This document shows, piece by piece, positions 19,123-28,505 of a stretch of DNA of 64,000 nt (position 1 is the first letter of the stretch; the number at the start of each line of letters is the position of its first letter). The DNA comes from Flavobacterium cellulosilyticum. GTDB taxonomy: Bacteria > Bacteroidota > Bacteroidia > Flavobacteriales > Flavobacteriaceae. Location: the NCBI RefSeq assembly GCF_004349355.1, contig NZ_SMFK01000001.1, forward strand, positions 248,001-312,000, read 5' to 3'. The position numbers and the translations under genes were made by a program. The notes under the pieces were generated by a model. The model searched no databases, was not told the DNA's origin, and was given only the letters and a program-made list of their open reading frames with translations.

Positions 19123-21864
19123 TTACTTATTCCTAAAGTCGGATGGAGACATTTCATATTTGGCTTTAAAGGCAGTAGAGAAATAATTTGGGGAAGCAAA
19201 TCCACAAGAATAGGCAATTTCGGAAATATTCATCGTTGAAGTCAATAATAACTCTTTGGCTTTCTCTAATCTAAAATTATTAATATAATCACTTACTCCT
19301 ATTCCTAGAACTGCTTTTACTTTTCTATAAAGTTGAACTCTTGAAATATTTAATTTACTAGCAAGATCTTCAACCGAAAAAGAAGAGTCATCTATTTTTG
19401 TGTCTAAAATCAAATTAATCTTATTTAAAAACTCCCTTTCGATTAAACTTAGCGAATCGTTTTCAATTTTATCGAAATTATTAGTATAAAAGTACCGCAA
19501 TTTCTCTCTGTTAAATAACAGCCCTTTTATAGCTTGTTTTAAAATTTTTAGATTGAAAGGTTTTGTTAAAAACAAATCTGCTCCAACTTTTAATGACTTA
19601 ATATACGTGTTATTATCATCCATTGCTGTTAAAATAATAACTGGGATATGTGATGTAATCATATTTGTTTTTAACGCTTCACAAATTTCGAAACCATCCT
19701 TCTCGGGTAAATTTAAATCACACACTACAATATCCGGAATTAACTCCATAGCCATTTCTATTGCACTTGTCCCATTGCATCTGTTAACAGCATACTCTTC
19801 TTTTAATTTTGTGGCTATAAAATCTAACAGGTCAATATTATCCTCAATAATTAAAATCGTTTGTTTGTTTTCAGTAATTAAAGATTCATCTGTAAGTGTT
19901 AATTCACTTTCCAAATACTCATATTCATTTTCATTTTCTGAAAAGGAGCTGACTTCGTTATTAATTTTTGATGCATCAATATGATGATCCCCTAATTTTA
20001 GACAAACGACAAATTCGGTACCCATAACTGAACTTACTTCGATAGTTCCTTCGTGTAAATCAATAAAATGCTTGGATAAATTCAATCCAATACCAGAACC
20101 GCTTCTATAATTATTTGACCCTTGAAAAAATGGCGTGAAAATTTGATTTATTTCTTTTTCCGGTATTCCAATACCCGAATCTTTAAAACTAATTTTAACC
20201 AATCCTTTATTTTTATCTTGACTAATTTTAATTTCAATTTTACCTCCATCAGGGGTGAATTTAAAACAATTAGACAATAGATTGTAATACACCTTATCCA
20301 TTAAATTAGCATCGAAATACACGCCTAACTCTTCACTATCCGTTTCAATTGTATATTTAATATTTCTTTTTTTAGCCTCTCTTTTAAATTCCTTAAACAT
20401 ATTAACGGAGAACTTCCAAAGATTATTTTTAGACAATTTTAGTGTGAATTTTTCATTCTCAACCTTTCTAAAATCCAGCAATTGATTAATAAGTCGAAGT
20501 AATCTCATCGAATTATTATACATAATATCTAAATCTTTTTTTACCGAATGGCTTTTGTTGATAAACTCATCGTGAAGAGATTCGACTGAACTCAATATTA
20601 AGGTTAAAGGCGTTTTAAACTCATGTGATATTCCGGTAAAAAAATTAATTTTGGATTCGTTGCTTTCTTTCAATTTCTCCACAAATTTTTCAATTTCATT
20701 TCTTTGTTGAACGACTTTTGTATTTGTTTCCTCTAATAATGTTTTCTTCTTTCTTATAGAAAAAATAGAATAAATACTAAAAATAGCTAAACAAATAATC
20801 AAGACCAGAAGAAAGGTAAGTAATTTAATTAGATTATATAAGGTTAGGTATTTCTTTTCTTGTTCGCCAATTACATTTTGCTGTGTTTCTATATTTGATT
20901 GTTGAATCGCAATTCTGTCGAATTGGTTACTCATTATATCCGCATTCAGGGAGTCAATCAATATTGTATTCAGCACATTATTTTTAGTGACTATTTCTTT
21001 ATTTGCTAGTTTAATGGCGAGCTTAATCGCTTCGCTACCGCCCGTTGGATATAAAATAGTTGCTGTTAGGATGCCTTCTTTTACAGCTTGAATTCCTCCA
21101 TTTGGGTCATTTAAACCATCAATTCCTATGAATTTTATATTCTTTTCCCTGCCTTTTCGTTTTGCAACTTCCCAAGCTTGAAGTGCAATAATGTCATTAA
21201 ATGCAAAGACATAATCAATATTTGGTTCGTTATCCAATACCTTAATAAATTCATTATTTATCGATTCCAAATTAAGAGCAGTTATAGTCGTTTTTTTAAT
21301 ATTCGGATATTGATCTATTATTTGTTTAAATCCTAGACTTCGTTCTACACTTGGTGAAATAGCTGTGGTTGCTTTAATTTCAAGAATATTTGCATGAGCT
21401 TTAGACATTGAAACAATATATTTCCCAGCAATATGACCTACTTCAATATTGTCAGCTCCCAAAAATGCAGTGTAATTGGATGTGTTGACTTTTCTATCCA
21501 CTATAATAACAGGTATGCCCTTTTTATTTGCTTTTTCAATTACTGGCACAATAGAATCTGAACCATACGGAGCTACTATTAAAACATCCACACGCTTTTC
21601 GATCATTTTTTCAATATCTTCTATCTGCTTTTTAGTACTGCCATTTGCATTGTAAATAGTTAAGTCAATTTCTGGATGAAGAGATGCTTCTACTTTCATA
21701 GTATTATCCATAGATTTTCTCCAGTTATCTTCTTCAGATATACTTTGTGAAAAACCTATTGAAATAGTTCGAGCATCCTTTGTATTTAAATTACAAGAAC
21801 ACAATAAAAGAAGACAACAAATTGGAATTAAATAACTAAATTTTCTTAGCATTGAATTTCTCAT
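19123..21864 (-). CDS. Hybrid two-component system regulator (HTCS), fructose-sensor type (locus A)
   Basis: A 913-residue one-protein signalling system. After the signal peptide, residues about 33-315 form a periplasmic sugar-binding domain of the LacI/ribose-binding type (peripla_BP_4). The rest is a membrane helix (about 347-369), HisKA with GISHEFKTP (His414), HATPase with DSGIGIP, a receiver with phospho-acceptor Asp716 (VVCDLNLP), and a C-terminal AraC double HTH (about 810-913). The fold matches the Bacteroides thetaiotaomicron fructan regulator BT1754, whose periplasmic domain binds fructose. The start could also be Met5, which aligns with the locus B copy. Presumed targets are operon A and the adjacent GH32. 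Confidence 0.93.
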   Translation of the reverse strand: MRNSMLRKFSYLIPICCLLLLCSCNLNTKDARTISIGFSQSISEEDNWRKSMDNTMKVEASLHPEIDLTIYNANGSTKKQIEDIEKMIEKRVDVLIVAPYGSDSIVPVIEKANKKGIPVIIVDRKVNTSNYTAFLGADNIEVGHIAGKYIVSMSKAHANILEIKATTAISPSVERSLGFKQIIDQYPNIKKTTITALNLESINNEFIKVLDNEPNIDYVFAFNDIIALQAWEVAKRKGREKNIKFIGIDGLNDPNGGIQAVKEGILTATILYPTGGSEAIKLAIKLANKEIVTKNNVLNTILIDSLNADIMSNQFDRIAIQQSNIETQQNVIGEQEKKYLTLYNLIKLLTFLLVLIICLAIFSIYSIFSIRKKKTLLEETNTKVVQQRNEIEKFVEKLKESNESKINFFTGISHEFKTPLTLILSSVESLHDEFINKSHSVKKDLDIMYNNSMRLLRLINQLLDFRKVENEKFTLKLSKNNLWKFSVNMFKEFKREAKKRNIKYTIETDSEELGVYFDANLMDKVYYNLLSNCFKFTPDGGKIEIKISQDKNKGLVKISFKDSGIGIPEKEINQIFTPFFQGSNNYRSGSGIGLNLSKHFIDLHEGTIEVSSVMGTEFVVCLKLGDHHIDASKINNEVSSFSENENEYEYLESELTLTDESLITENKQTILIIEDNIDLLDFIATKLKEEYAVNRCNGTSAIEMAMELIPDIVVCDLNLPEKDGFEICEALKTNMITSHIPVIILTAMDDNNTYIKSLKVGADLFLTKPFNLKILKQAIKGLLFNREKLRYFYTNNFDKIENDSLSLIEREFLNKINLILDTKIDDSSFSVEDLASKLNISRVQLYRKVKAVLGIGVSDYINNFRLEKAKELLLTSTMNISEIAYSCGFASPNYFSTAFKAKYEMSPSDFRNK

Positions 21865-21928
21865 TATAAGAGTTGAATTAAAAATAACCTCAAAAAACAG
21901 TTGAAATTATTGATTATTGTAATGAAAC

Positions 21929-21965
21929 GTCATTTTAAATAACGATTGATTGTTTTGAGAACAAT
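21929..21965 (-). promoter_or_regulatory. Conserved dyads upstream of HTCS A
   Basis: Two inverted repeats lie 65-100 bp before the HTCS start: gtcattt/aaataac at 21929-21943 (one mismatch) and attgtt-ttgag-aacaat at 21949-21965. Both recur at the same relative place upstream of HTCS B. In the second dyad both arms have changed together. It could be an operator or a leader hairpin. Confidence 0.5.
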
Positions 21966-22682
21966 AATTTAATATAACATAAAAAATGTAAATATATAGA
22001 AAAGTACTATACTATGAGCAAATTCAAACTTTGAAAGTTGATTGTCTATCTGCTTCTATTTATATTATTAATAAATACTAGATTCAATTAATTAATGCAA
22101 CTGTCAGGAAAAGAGATAAGATGATTTTTTCAAAAGAAAGGACTTTAAAGTCCTCTCCTTCGAATGGAATAAATTGTCTTTATTTACTCCTGACCAAAGT
22201 TGTAAATAATGAGCCATTTAGCCAGTGAATAAAGATATACTATTAGTGTAGTATTAGAGCAGAATTTCAGCAAAAGCGAAATAGCTTTAGTCATTATATT
22301 ATAACTGTGCATTTTAATGAAAACTACAAAGTAGTGGCCTTAAATATATCCGTTTAGCCTATAACGTGCCTTATTCCTATGAATGAGCGATATTCTTTTT
22401 GATGTGGTAATGGAGGTAAATTATTGTACGGTATTTCATTATTGTAGATCATTTCTCTCCTCGGACTACTGCTTTTATACAAGGGAATTTTTTGCCTTTG
22501 TATTATGATCGAGAGTAAATACATCGAAAATTTACCCTCGTATATTTATTTGTTTGTTTTATGGCATAATTTACCTCTTGTCTTTGGCGTCTGTCTCAAA
22601 AGCAATATGACTGAACATTGCATGTATTTTGGAAATCAGTTGGTTCCCTAATTTTAATACAATTTCAAAATCACTTTAAAAC

Positions 22683-22710
22683 AAAAAATGCTCCCCTTTC
22701 AGGAAGCATT
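22683..22710 (-). terminator. Rho-independent terminator of operon B
   Basis: On the minus strand, aatgcttcc pairs with gggagcatt (one G-U pair) around a six-base loop and is followed by six T. It lies 64-91 bp after the fructokinase stop codon. Confidence 0.85.
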
Positions 22711-22718
22711 ACTTATAT

Positions 22719-22766
22719 GCAGTGAGGATGGGATTAACTTCGTTGAACCACAAGTGGGGCATCTCA
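22719..22766 (-). other. Conserved 3' element, copy 1
   Basis: This stretch, between the fructokinase stop and its terminator, shares gcag-gaggatg-gat...ccaca-gtggggc..ctca with 38118-38153. That second copy also directly precedes a minus-strand terminator. It is not recognisable as a tRNA. Role unknown. Confidence 0.45.
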
Positions 22767-22773
22767 CCAAAAC

Positions 22774-23691
22774 TTATTTTTTACTATTCTTCTCAGTAAG
22801 CATCATGTATTTTTTTATTTCTGCATCTGAAATCTTTGGATTTGCTCCTTCATGCCCAGCCACTAAAGCTCCTACTGCACAAGCATAATTCAATGATTTT
22901 TGAGGGGATTTTCCTTTAAGCAATCTAACCGTTAAAGTTGCTAAAAAAGAATCGCCTGCACCAACAGTATCAACTACCTTTATAAAATAGCCACTATTGT
23001 AATAAAATTTATTATTAGTATACAAAACTGCTCCAAAGGCTCCCTTGGTGACACAAACTTGATTGGAATTCGTTTTTTCAGCTATAAATTTGATGTTCTG
23101 CTCAAAAGAATTATATGGCGAATTTAATTTGCGACTTATTTCCCATAACTCTTCATCATTCAATTTGATAAAATCAGCTTTTGACATCAATTCAATTAGC
23201 ACTTCGGATGTATAATAGGGCGCTCTAAGATTGGCATCGAGCACTTTATACTTCGCTTTTTCCAACAAAGCATATAATGTTGATCTGGATATTTCGTCTC
23301 TACAAATCAAGCTTCCAAAAATAAAAACATCCGATTCAGAAACCTTTTTAATCATTTCATTTGTCAGTGCAATTTTGTCCCAAGAAGAAGGGTACATGAT
23401 GTCATAAGAAGCATTTCCTTTTTCATTAATCATTACATTGACAACTCCCGTTTTATAATCCTGACCCACTTGAATGGAATCTGGACTTACATTCTGTTCT
23501 TTTAAAAATGAAAGTATCTCATCTCCATCTAAATCTTCACCAATGCGACTTATCATCGTTGTATTTATACCTAAAGAATTCATCCTTAGCGCCACATTTA
23601 ATGGTGCTCCTCCAATTTTTTTATGTGTTGGAAAAACATCCCATAAGACCTCACCAAAGCAAACCGCTTTTAATTCTTTTTTGTTTTTCAT
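22774..23691 (-). CDS. Fructokinase, PfkB family (fructan locus B)
   Basis: I place the start at the ATG at 23691, giving 305 residues, the same length as the locus A copy. A further in-frame ATG at 23739 would add 16 residues without family similarity. GGAPLNVA, FGSLICRD and DTVGAGDSF (241-249) are intact. From residue 9 onward it differs from the 3807-4724 product at about seven positions by eye, and the nucleotide sequences are nearly the same. It is the last gene of operon B, 116 bp after the 512-residue GH32. Role: cytoplasmic fructose to fructose 6-phosphate. Confidence 0.93.
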   Translation of the reverse strand: MKNKKELKAVCFGEVLWDVFPTHKKIGGAPLNVALRMNSLGINTTMISRIGEDLDGDEILSFLKEQNVSPDSIQVGQDYKTGVVNVMINEKGNASYDIMYPSSWDKIALTNEMIKKVSESDVFIFGSLICRDEISRSTLYALLEKAKYKVLDANLRAPYYTSEVLIELMSKADFIKLNDEELWEISRKLNSPYNSFEQNIKFIAEKTNSNQVCVTKGAFGAVLYTNNKFYYNSGYFIKVVDTVGAGDSFLATLTVRLLKGKSPQKSLNYACAVGALVAGHEGANPKISDAEIKKYMMLTEKNSKK

Positions 23692-23807
23692 AATTTTAAA
23701 GGTAAAAAAAGGGGAGGAATTCCTGCCCTTTATAGGCACTAATTGTTTAACAGAAACAATTTTACACTAGTAATCTTATCTATTTTAGCTTTGTCTTTTT
23801 AACAAAA

Positions 23808-25346
23808 CTACTTTGATAATTTACTTAGTTTAATCTTCTTAATAAACTTTGTTTTCTGATTCGCTGTAATCTCTAAATTGTTAAAAGGTGCTAATGGAAA
23901 TACCAAAGCAGTTAAAACCCTTTCTCCGTCATTAAGAAAAATTTCCATGGAGGATTTATCGACCAACATGCTTATTTTAAGTTGATTTGAAGCAGGTAAT
24001 ACGTAGGGACATTTTATAATATTACCATTCAAATTATTAAATTTGAATCCAGATTCTGCTCTATTTAATGTTAATTCTCCATTGGCTTTGTCGTATTCTA
24101 TAAGAACACTTGAACTTTTATTACCCCATTTAATGTTTGCTTTATTTATGGTACTAAAATCCAGCGTAGTTTCTAGATAGAACTTACCTCCTCCTAATGT
24201 TGCATCATCAAGCAATTCTAAATCACTTGGTACATCCGTCTTTTCAATAACTGTAGCACCAGTAGCATAGATTAACTCTGTTGCAAGCTTGCTTACAATT
24301 ATGCTTTTCCCATTACTTTTTTGCCAATGTAAAGTTCTTGGAAATGTCATAGCGCTTCTATAACTATAGGTTGGGACATTTTGAGCATAGGACCAATTAC
24401 TCATCCACCCAATAAATAAATTTCTACCATTTGGCTCATTACTCCAAGTTACACCAGCATAATTGTCAGTTCCATAATCTAACCATAAGGTTTCTACCTG
24501 TGAAGAAGTAAATGTTTCACCATCAAAATCCCCTAAGAAATACTGTGTTCCAGATCCTCCGTTTGGCCCTCCTGGATTTATACTAACCAATAATGCCCAT
24601 GTTTCTTGACCGTTTATATCCTTAATTTTAAACAAATCTGGACATTCCCATACACCACCATGTGCTCCCACATTTTTTCCAAAACTATTTTTATATTCCC
24701 AATTTTTTAAATTTGTTGACGTATAAAACATAATTTCATCACCAGCTGCAAGTGTCATTACCCATTTTTGCGTTCCCTTATGCCAGGATACTTTTGGGTC
24801 TCTGAAATCTGCTTTGTTATTATTTACCAAAACAGGGTTGTTCGCATATTTAGTCCAAGTTCTACCTTTATCATTACTATAGGCTAAACTCTGGGTTTGC
24901 TTATTGTTTGCTGGGTTTTGATGAGTAAAAACAGCCACTAAAGGACTTTCGCTACCGGTTTTAAAACCAGATGTGTTGTTCGTATCGACAACAATACTAC
25001 CAGAAAATATATTTCCTAAATTATCAGGATATAAAGCAATTGGCAATTCTTCCCAATTAACTAAATCTTTGCTAATTGCATGTCCCCAGTGCATAGGCCC
25101 CCAAACACTTTCATTGGGATTGTATTGATAAAACAAATGATATTCACCTGCATAATACACCATTCCATTAGGATCATTCATCCAATTTTTTTGGGGAGTA
25201 AAATGAAAGTCTGGTCGATAATCATTATCCCCAACCGTTACTAATTCAGCATTTGATTTAGAGGATATATCATCATTATTACAATTTGAGAATAATATTA
25301 ATATGCATGCAAATAATATTATTCTAATACCTTTAATTATTTTCAT
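23808..25346 (-). CDS. GH32 fructan hydrolase, lipoprotein (locus B, second enzyme)
   Basis: A 512-residue GH32 enzyme with lipobox FSNC (Cys22). All catalytic signatures are intact: WMNDPNG (Asp58), FRDPK (Asp183) and WECPD (Glu234), followed by a beta-sandwich domain from about 355. It sits 9 bp after the glycan-binding lipoprotein and has no counterpart at this position in locus A, where the extra GH32 is the separate 846-residue gene. As a probable surface or periplasmic lipoprotein it should cut fructans or release fructose. Exo or endo action cannot be decided from sequence alone. Confidence 0.92.
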   Translation of the reverse strand: MKIIKGIRIILFACILILFSNCNNDDISSKSNAELVTVGDNDYRPDFHFTPQKNWMNDPNGMVYYAGEYHLFYQYNPNESVWGPMHWGHAISKDLVNWEELPIALYPDNLGNIFSGSIVVDTNNTSGFKTGSESPLVAVFTHQNPANNKQTQSLAYSNDKGRTWTKYANNPVLVNNNKADFRDPKVSWHKGTQKWVMTLAAGDEIMFYTSTNLKNWEYKNSFGKNVGAHGGVWECPDLFKIKDINGQETWALLVSINPGGPNGGSGTQYFLGDFDGETFTSSQVETLWLDYGTDNYAGVTWSNEPNGRNLFIGWMSNWSYAQNVPTYSYRSAMTFPRTLHWQKSNGKSIIVSKLATELIYATGATVIEKTDVPSDLELLDDATLGGGKFYLETTLDFSTINKANIKWGNKSSSVLIEYDKANGELTLNRAESGFKFNNLNGNIIKCPYVLPASNQLKISMLVDKSSMEIFLNDGERVLTALVFPLAPFNNLEITANQKTKFIKKIKLSKLSK

Positions 25347-25355
25347 CGTTTTATA

Positions 25356-26771
25356 TTATTTGGTTTTTAAGTATTCTAAAGCATTTTTGGTAATGGCCTC
25401 TATATTCTTTTGATATATATTTAGACCGCTGTTTTGATTCCATTCAAAACCACCTATTCCTATAGCAATAGCTGTACCTTTAAAATTATTGTTTGGCATT
25501 GCTTCGAAATTTCCCATCATCCAATAATCATTTATAGAATCCCAAGTTCCGAGGGGTTTAAGTTTAGCATTGTTAACCAAATTCAAATATACCTGCTCGT
25601 TATTATTTCCTATTCCATAATAATCTCCTATCCATAATACAAAATTATGATCCTCTCTGTACCCAGGCCCGATCAACTTGATTATTTTCCTTTGATCTAC
25701 TGTGAACGTCTCTACTCCTTGATAAAGTGGGTGCGTGCTTTCATTATGAATAAGCCCAATATTTACATTAACAGACCAGGTATCTCCATTTGAAAATCCT
25801 CCTCCGGCACCTTTTAGTTTGCCAAAATTATCAGTAATTCTACCGATTGTCCATAAATATTCTATAGCGTGTGTATTAAGTAAAAGTCCACCTCCATTAG
25901 CATGAAAATTTGTAATTGCAGAAACTACATTTGCGCTTAATGCTGCAGCTGGAAGTGCTGGGTTATCATCTTGTTTATCATAATGCCACCAAAGCACTCT
26001 AAATTTACTTAAATCTTTTCCAGCATTTATATCAGCAAATGAAATATATTCTGCATCTGGATAAGTTTTAAATAGCCATGCTGCAGAAGCTTTTTCATCA
26101 TCATCACTAATTGACGCAACATTGGCTGCTACACCTAGGTAACCTATTTTGGTAGCCCCTACTTTAAAACTTAATTTTTTAGAAGGTGATAGTTGATTTT
26201 TTGAATTAATAGTATTTATTTTAAAATTATATTCTCTAAGCTCTGCATTGGCAAGAGTATATGTAGTAGCATTACTAGGAAGATCAATTACTTGAGTCCC
26301 GTCTATCGTCAATTTTACACCTGTAATAGTAGTCTCTTGGAGATTCCATTTTAAAACAACACTATTCCCAACTTGTGAACCGACAAAATTCAAAACTGGT
26401 TTTGGACCTTCTCTAGTTAAGCTAACTGTTTTACCTAATGAGAAAGACCCGCTATCTGTATTTTTCAACTTAATGGTAAAAAAATATTCAACATTAACCT
26501 CTCCAATTTCAAATTCATAACTTGATTTAGAAAAATCAAGTAATTCTACTCCATTGTTATGCTTTAATATAGTGGTAACATTACCTGTATAATTAGGGTT
26601 ATTCCATGTTAATTTAGCTATATCACCTACCAATTCCACTTTTAAATTCTCTATTGAAGGAACCTCATTCTTAGCATCTGCTAGAATATCACGATCTTGA
26701 GAACAAGAGTAATTTAAAATAACAAATAAGTTTAGTAGTATAAACTTTATTATATGTTTTGTTTTTTTCAT
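25356..26771 (-). CDS. Surface glycan-binding lipoprotein, DUF4960-like (locus B)
   Basis: A 471-residue lipoprotein with lipobox YSC (Cys23). Residues about 38-205 contain two beta-sandwich domains that look fibronectin III-like (LTWNNPNYTG, LKWNLQETTITG). The two locus A proteins have DUF5018-like repeats there instead. Residues about 210-471 match the C-terminal domain of those proteins (ISDDDEKASAAWLFKTYP, AIAIGIGGFEWN, EYLKTK). It lies 24 bp after SusD. Inferred role: surface fructan capture for the SusCD pair. It is the only such protein in locus B. Confidence 0.75.
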   Translation of the reverse strand: MKKTKHIIKFILLNLFVILNYSCSQDRDILADAKNEVPSIENLKVELVGDIAKLTWNNPNYTGNVTTILKHNNGVELLDFSKSSYEFEIGEVNVEYFFTIKLKNTDSGSFSLGKTVSLTREGPKPVLNFVGSQVGNSVVLKWNLQETTITGVKLTIDGTQVIDLPSNATTYTLANAELREYNFKINTINSKNQLSPSKKLSFKVGATKIGYLGVAANVASISDDDEKASAAWLFKTYPDAEYISFADINAGKDLSKFRVLWWHYDKQDDNPALPAAALSANVVSAITNFHANGGGLLLNTHAIEYLWTIGRITDNFGKLKGAGGGFSNGDTWSVNVNIGLIHNESTHPLYQGVETFTVDQRKIIKLIGPGYREDHNFVLWIGDYYGIGNNNEQVYLNLVNNAKLKPLGTWDSINDYWMMGNFEAMPNNNFKGTAIAIGIGGFEWNQNSGLNIYQKNIEAITKNALEYLKTK

Positions 26772-26795
26772 AATAGTATTTATTATTACGTTATG

Positions 26796-28487
26796 TTAGT
26801 ATCCATTGTTTTGTTTGTAAACTCCTTGACTAAAATTAATTTGTGCTTGTGGAATTGGACAATATTCTTCTTTTGACGAATCAAAGTGAGCGCCACTATA
26901 ATATTCCACTTTTCCCTTTTCCTCTAGGTAATATTTGTTAAGTGTTTCTGCGGTACTACCCCAACGAACTAAATCGAAAAAACGGCTTCCCTCCATAGCA
27001 AATTCTAATCTTCGCTCCCATCTTAAAGCTTGTCTGGCAAAATCTTTAGTCCAGGTGCAATTCACACCATTTATGTATGGTTTTATATTTAAATTCGTAG
27101 CATATCCAATTAAGCCAGTACTTTTTGACGCTCTATCTCGTATTTGATTGATGATCGGTAAAGCATCGTTAAATTGTCCTAGTTCAATTAGAGCTTCAGC
27201 TCGCATAAGTAAGACATCTGCATATCGAATTTGAATTCGGTTCTTTGAGTTACCATAAAATGGATCAATATTCACAAAACAGCTACAATTTGGCGATACA
27301 TTTTCTTTTAAAGAAGCAAAATAGCCATAAGGATTAGGTGATCTTACCCAACTTTCTTTGTAGATATAAGCATTATCATATTTATATGGCAAATTTGGTA
27401 TTGCTACTGTATGATACAAACGTGGATCAACTTGAACACTATTCAAATTTTTATAATCAACATTTGCGTCATTATATGTATTAAATAATGGAAGGCCGTT
27501 TACATCTGTTTTGTACGCGTTAACCAGGTTTTGACTTGGTTTATGAAAATCACAACAACCTAGTCCTTGAGGAGTTGACAACACATCAGAATAATTTAAT
27601 CTTCCGTGAAGCGTGTTATCATTATCTGAAAACTGAATGGCAAAGATAGATTCTGGTCCATTTTCATGAGTGCCCGGTAAAAAGTTATTTGCAAAATCTG
27701 GCTCAAGAGAACCGTGACCTATAACATTATTGGTAGCATCAATAACCATTTGTAATTTAGCTGGATTAATGTTTGTCACCTTATTGTCATCATCTTGCTC
27801 AAAAGCTTGATATAACCTAACTTTTGCTAGATAAGCATAAGCAGCTGTTTTGCTAGCTCTACCAACGTTTTGTTGTGCAGTAGGAAGTCCTCCAGTTGCT
27901 GCTTGAAAATCACTTGCGATAGCTTCCCATAATTCATCATTTGTAAGTCCCCTGTTAGATATAGTACCATACTCATCAACTGGTATGTCTTCTGTTATAA
28001 ATGGTACCCGTTTGAACATTATTTTAAGCATAAAATAAAAGTGTCCTCTAAGAAATTTCATCTCAGCAATCCTTGTTTCTTTTAACGGAAAAGTACTGGT
28101 GTTTAATTTGTTCAAATTTCTTATAGCTCTGTTAACTCTAGAAATGGCTATATAGCTATTAAACCAGAATTTATCCAATTCTCCAAAGTCTGTTCGTATA
28201 TTTTCAGATATTTCAAAAAAATGAAATACTTGAATATCATTAGGTCCGCTACCTCCTTTATAGGCATCATCAGACCTAACATTCCCATAAGGCCATAGAC
28301 TAAAAGGAGTATCATAATGATCGTTACCTAAAGAAGAATAAGCTGCATTTACAAACCCATCTATATTGTTTGGAGTTACTAGGACTTCTTCATTCAAAAC
28401 AGAACTAGGAGCGATTTCTAATAAATCCGAACATCCTGCAGTAATTACTAACAGAACAATCCCAAATAAATATTTTATATTATTCAT
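26796..28487 (-). CDS. SusD/RagB-like outer-membrane lipoprotein (locus B)
   Basis: A 563-residue lipoprotein with lipobox TAGC (Cys19). SusD hallmarks are present: RGHFYFMLKIMF, AYAYLAKVRLY, VLLMRAEALIELG and the C-terminal ERRLEFAMEGSRFFDLVRWG. The conserved DAYKGG stretch near residue 73 is shared with the locus A SusD, supporting a common substrate. It lies 18 bp after SusC. It should cap that transporter and bind incoming fructo-oligosaccharides. Confidence 0.93.
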   Translation of the reverse strand: MNNIKYLFGIVLLVITAGCSDLLEIAPSSVLNEEVLVTPNNIDGFVNAAYSSLGNDHYDTPFSLWPYGNVRSDDAYKGGSGPNDIQVFHFFEISENIRTDFGELDKFWFNSYIAISRVNRAIRNLNKLNTSTFPLKETRIAEMKFLRGHFYFMLKIMFKRVPFITEDIPVDEYGTISNRGLTNDELWEAIASDFQAATGGLPTAQQNVGRASKTAAYAYLAKVRLYQAFEQDDDNKVTNINPAKLQMVIDATNNVIGHGSLEPDFANNFLPGTHENGPESIFAIQFSDNDNTLHGRLNYSDVLSTPQGLGCCDFHKPSQNLVNAYKTDVNGLPLFNTYNDANVDYKNLNSVQVDPRLYHTVAIPNLPYKYDNAYIYKESWVRSPNPYGYFASLKENVSPNCSCFVNIDPFYGNSKNRIQIRYADVLLMRAEALIELGQFNDALPIINQIRDRASKSTGLIGYATNLNIKPYINGVNCTWTKDFARQALRWERRLEFAMEGSRFFDLVRWGSTAETLNKYYLEEKGKVEYYSGAHFDSSKEEYCPIPQAQINFSQGVYKQNNGY

Positions 28488-28505
28488 AATTATTTTTTTT
28501 TATTG

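Larger units (their letters stand above)
21865..22773. other. Gene-free gap between locus B fructokinase and HTCS A
   Basis: A 909-bp gap without a convincing gene. From right to left on the plus strand it holds the operon B terminator (22683-22710), a conserved 3' element (22719-22766), a 16-bp perfect palindrome around gactttaaagtc (22139-22154), and a block near 21893-22010 that matches the leader of HTCS B. The remainder (about 22160-22670) shows nothing I can name. Confidence 0.7.

Noticed and set aside
19553..19984. 143-codon plus-strand frame inside HTCS A, and similar long antisense frames such as 33197-33598
   Set aside because: They lie wholly or almost wholly antisense to well-supported genes and have no recognisable domain; they are frame shadows.
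22139..22154. 16-bp perfect palindrome around gactttaaagtc as an operator
   Set aside because: It is isolated in a long gene-free gap, far from any start codon, with no second copy seen.
22571..22678. Protein-like minus-strand stretch of about 35 codons (DFEIVLKLGNQLISK)
   Set aside because: It is bounded by stops on both sides with no start codon, and too short to identify.
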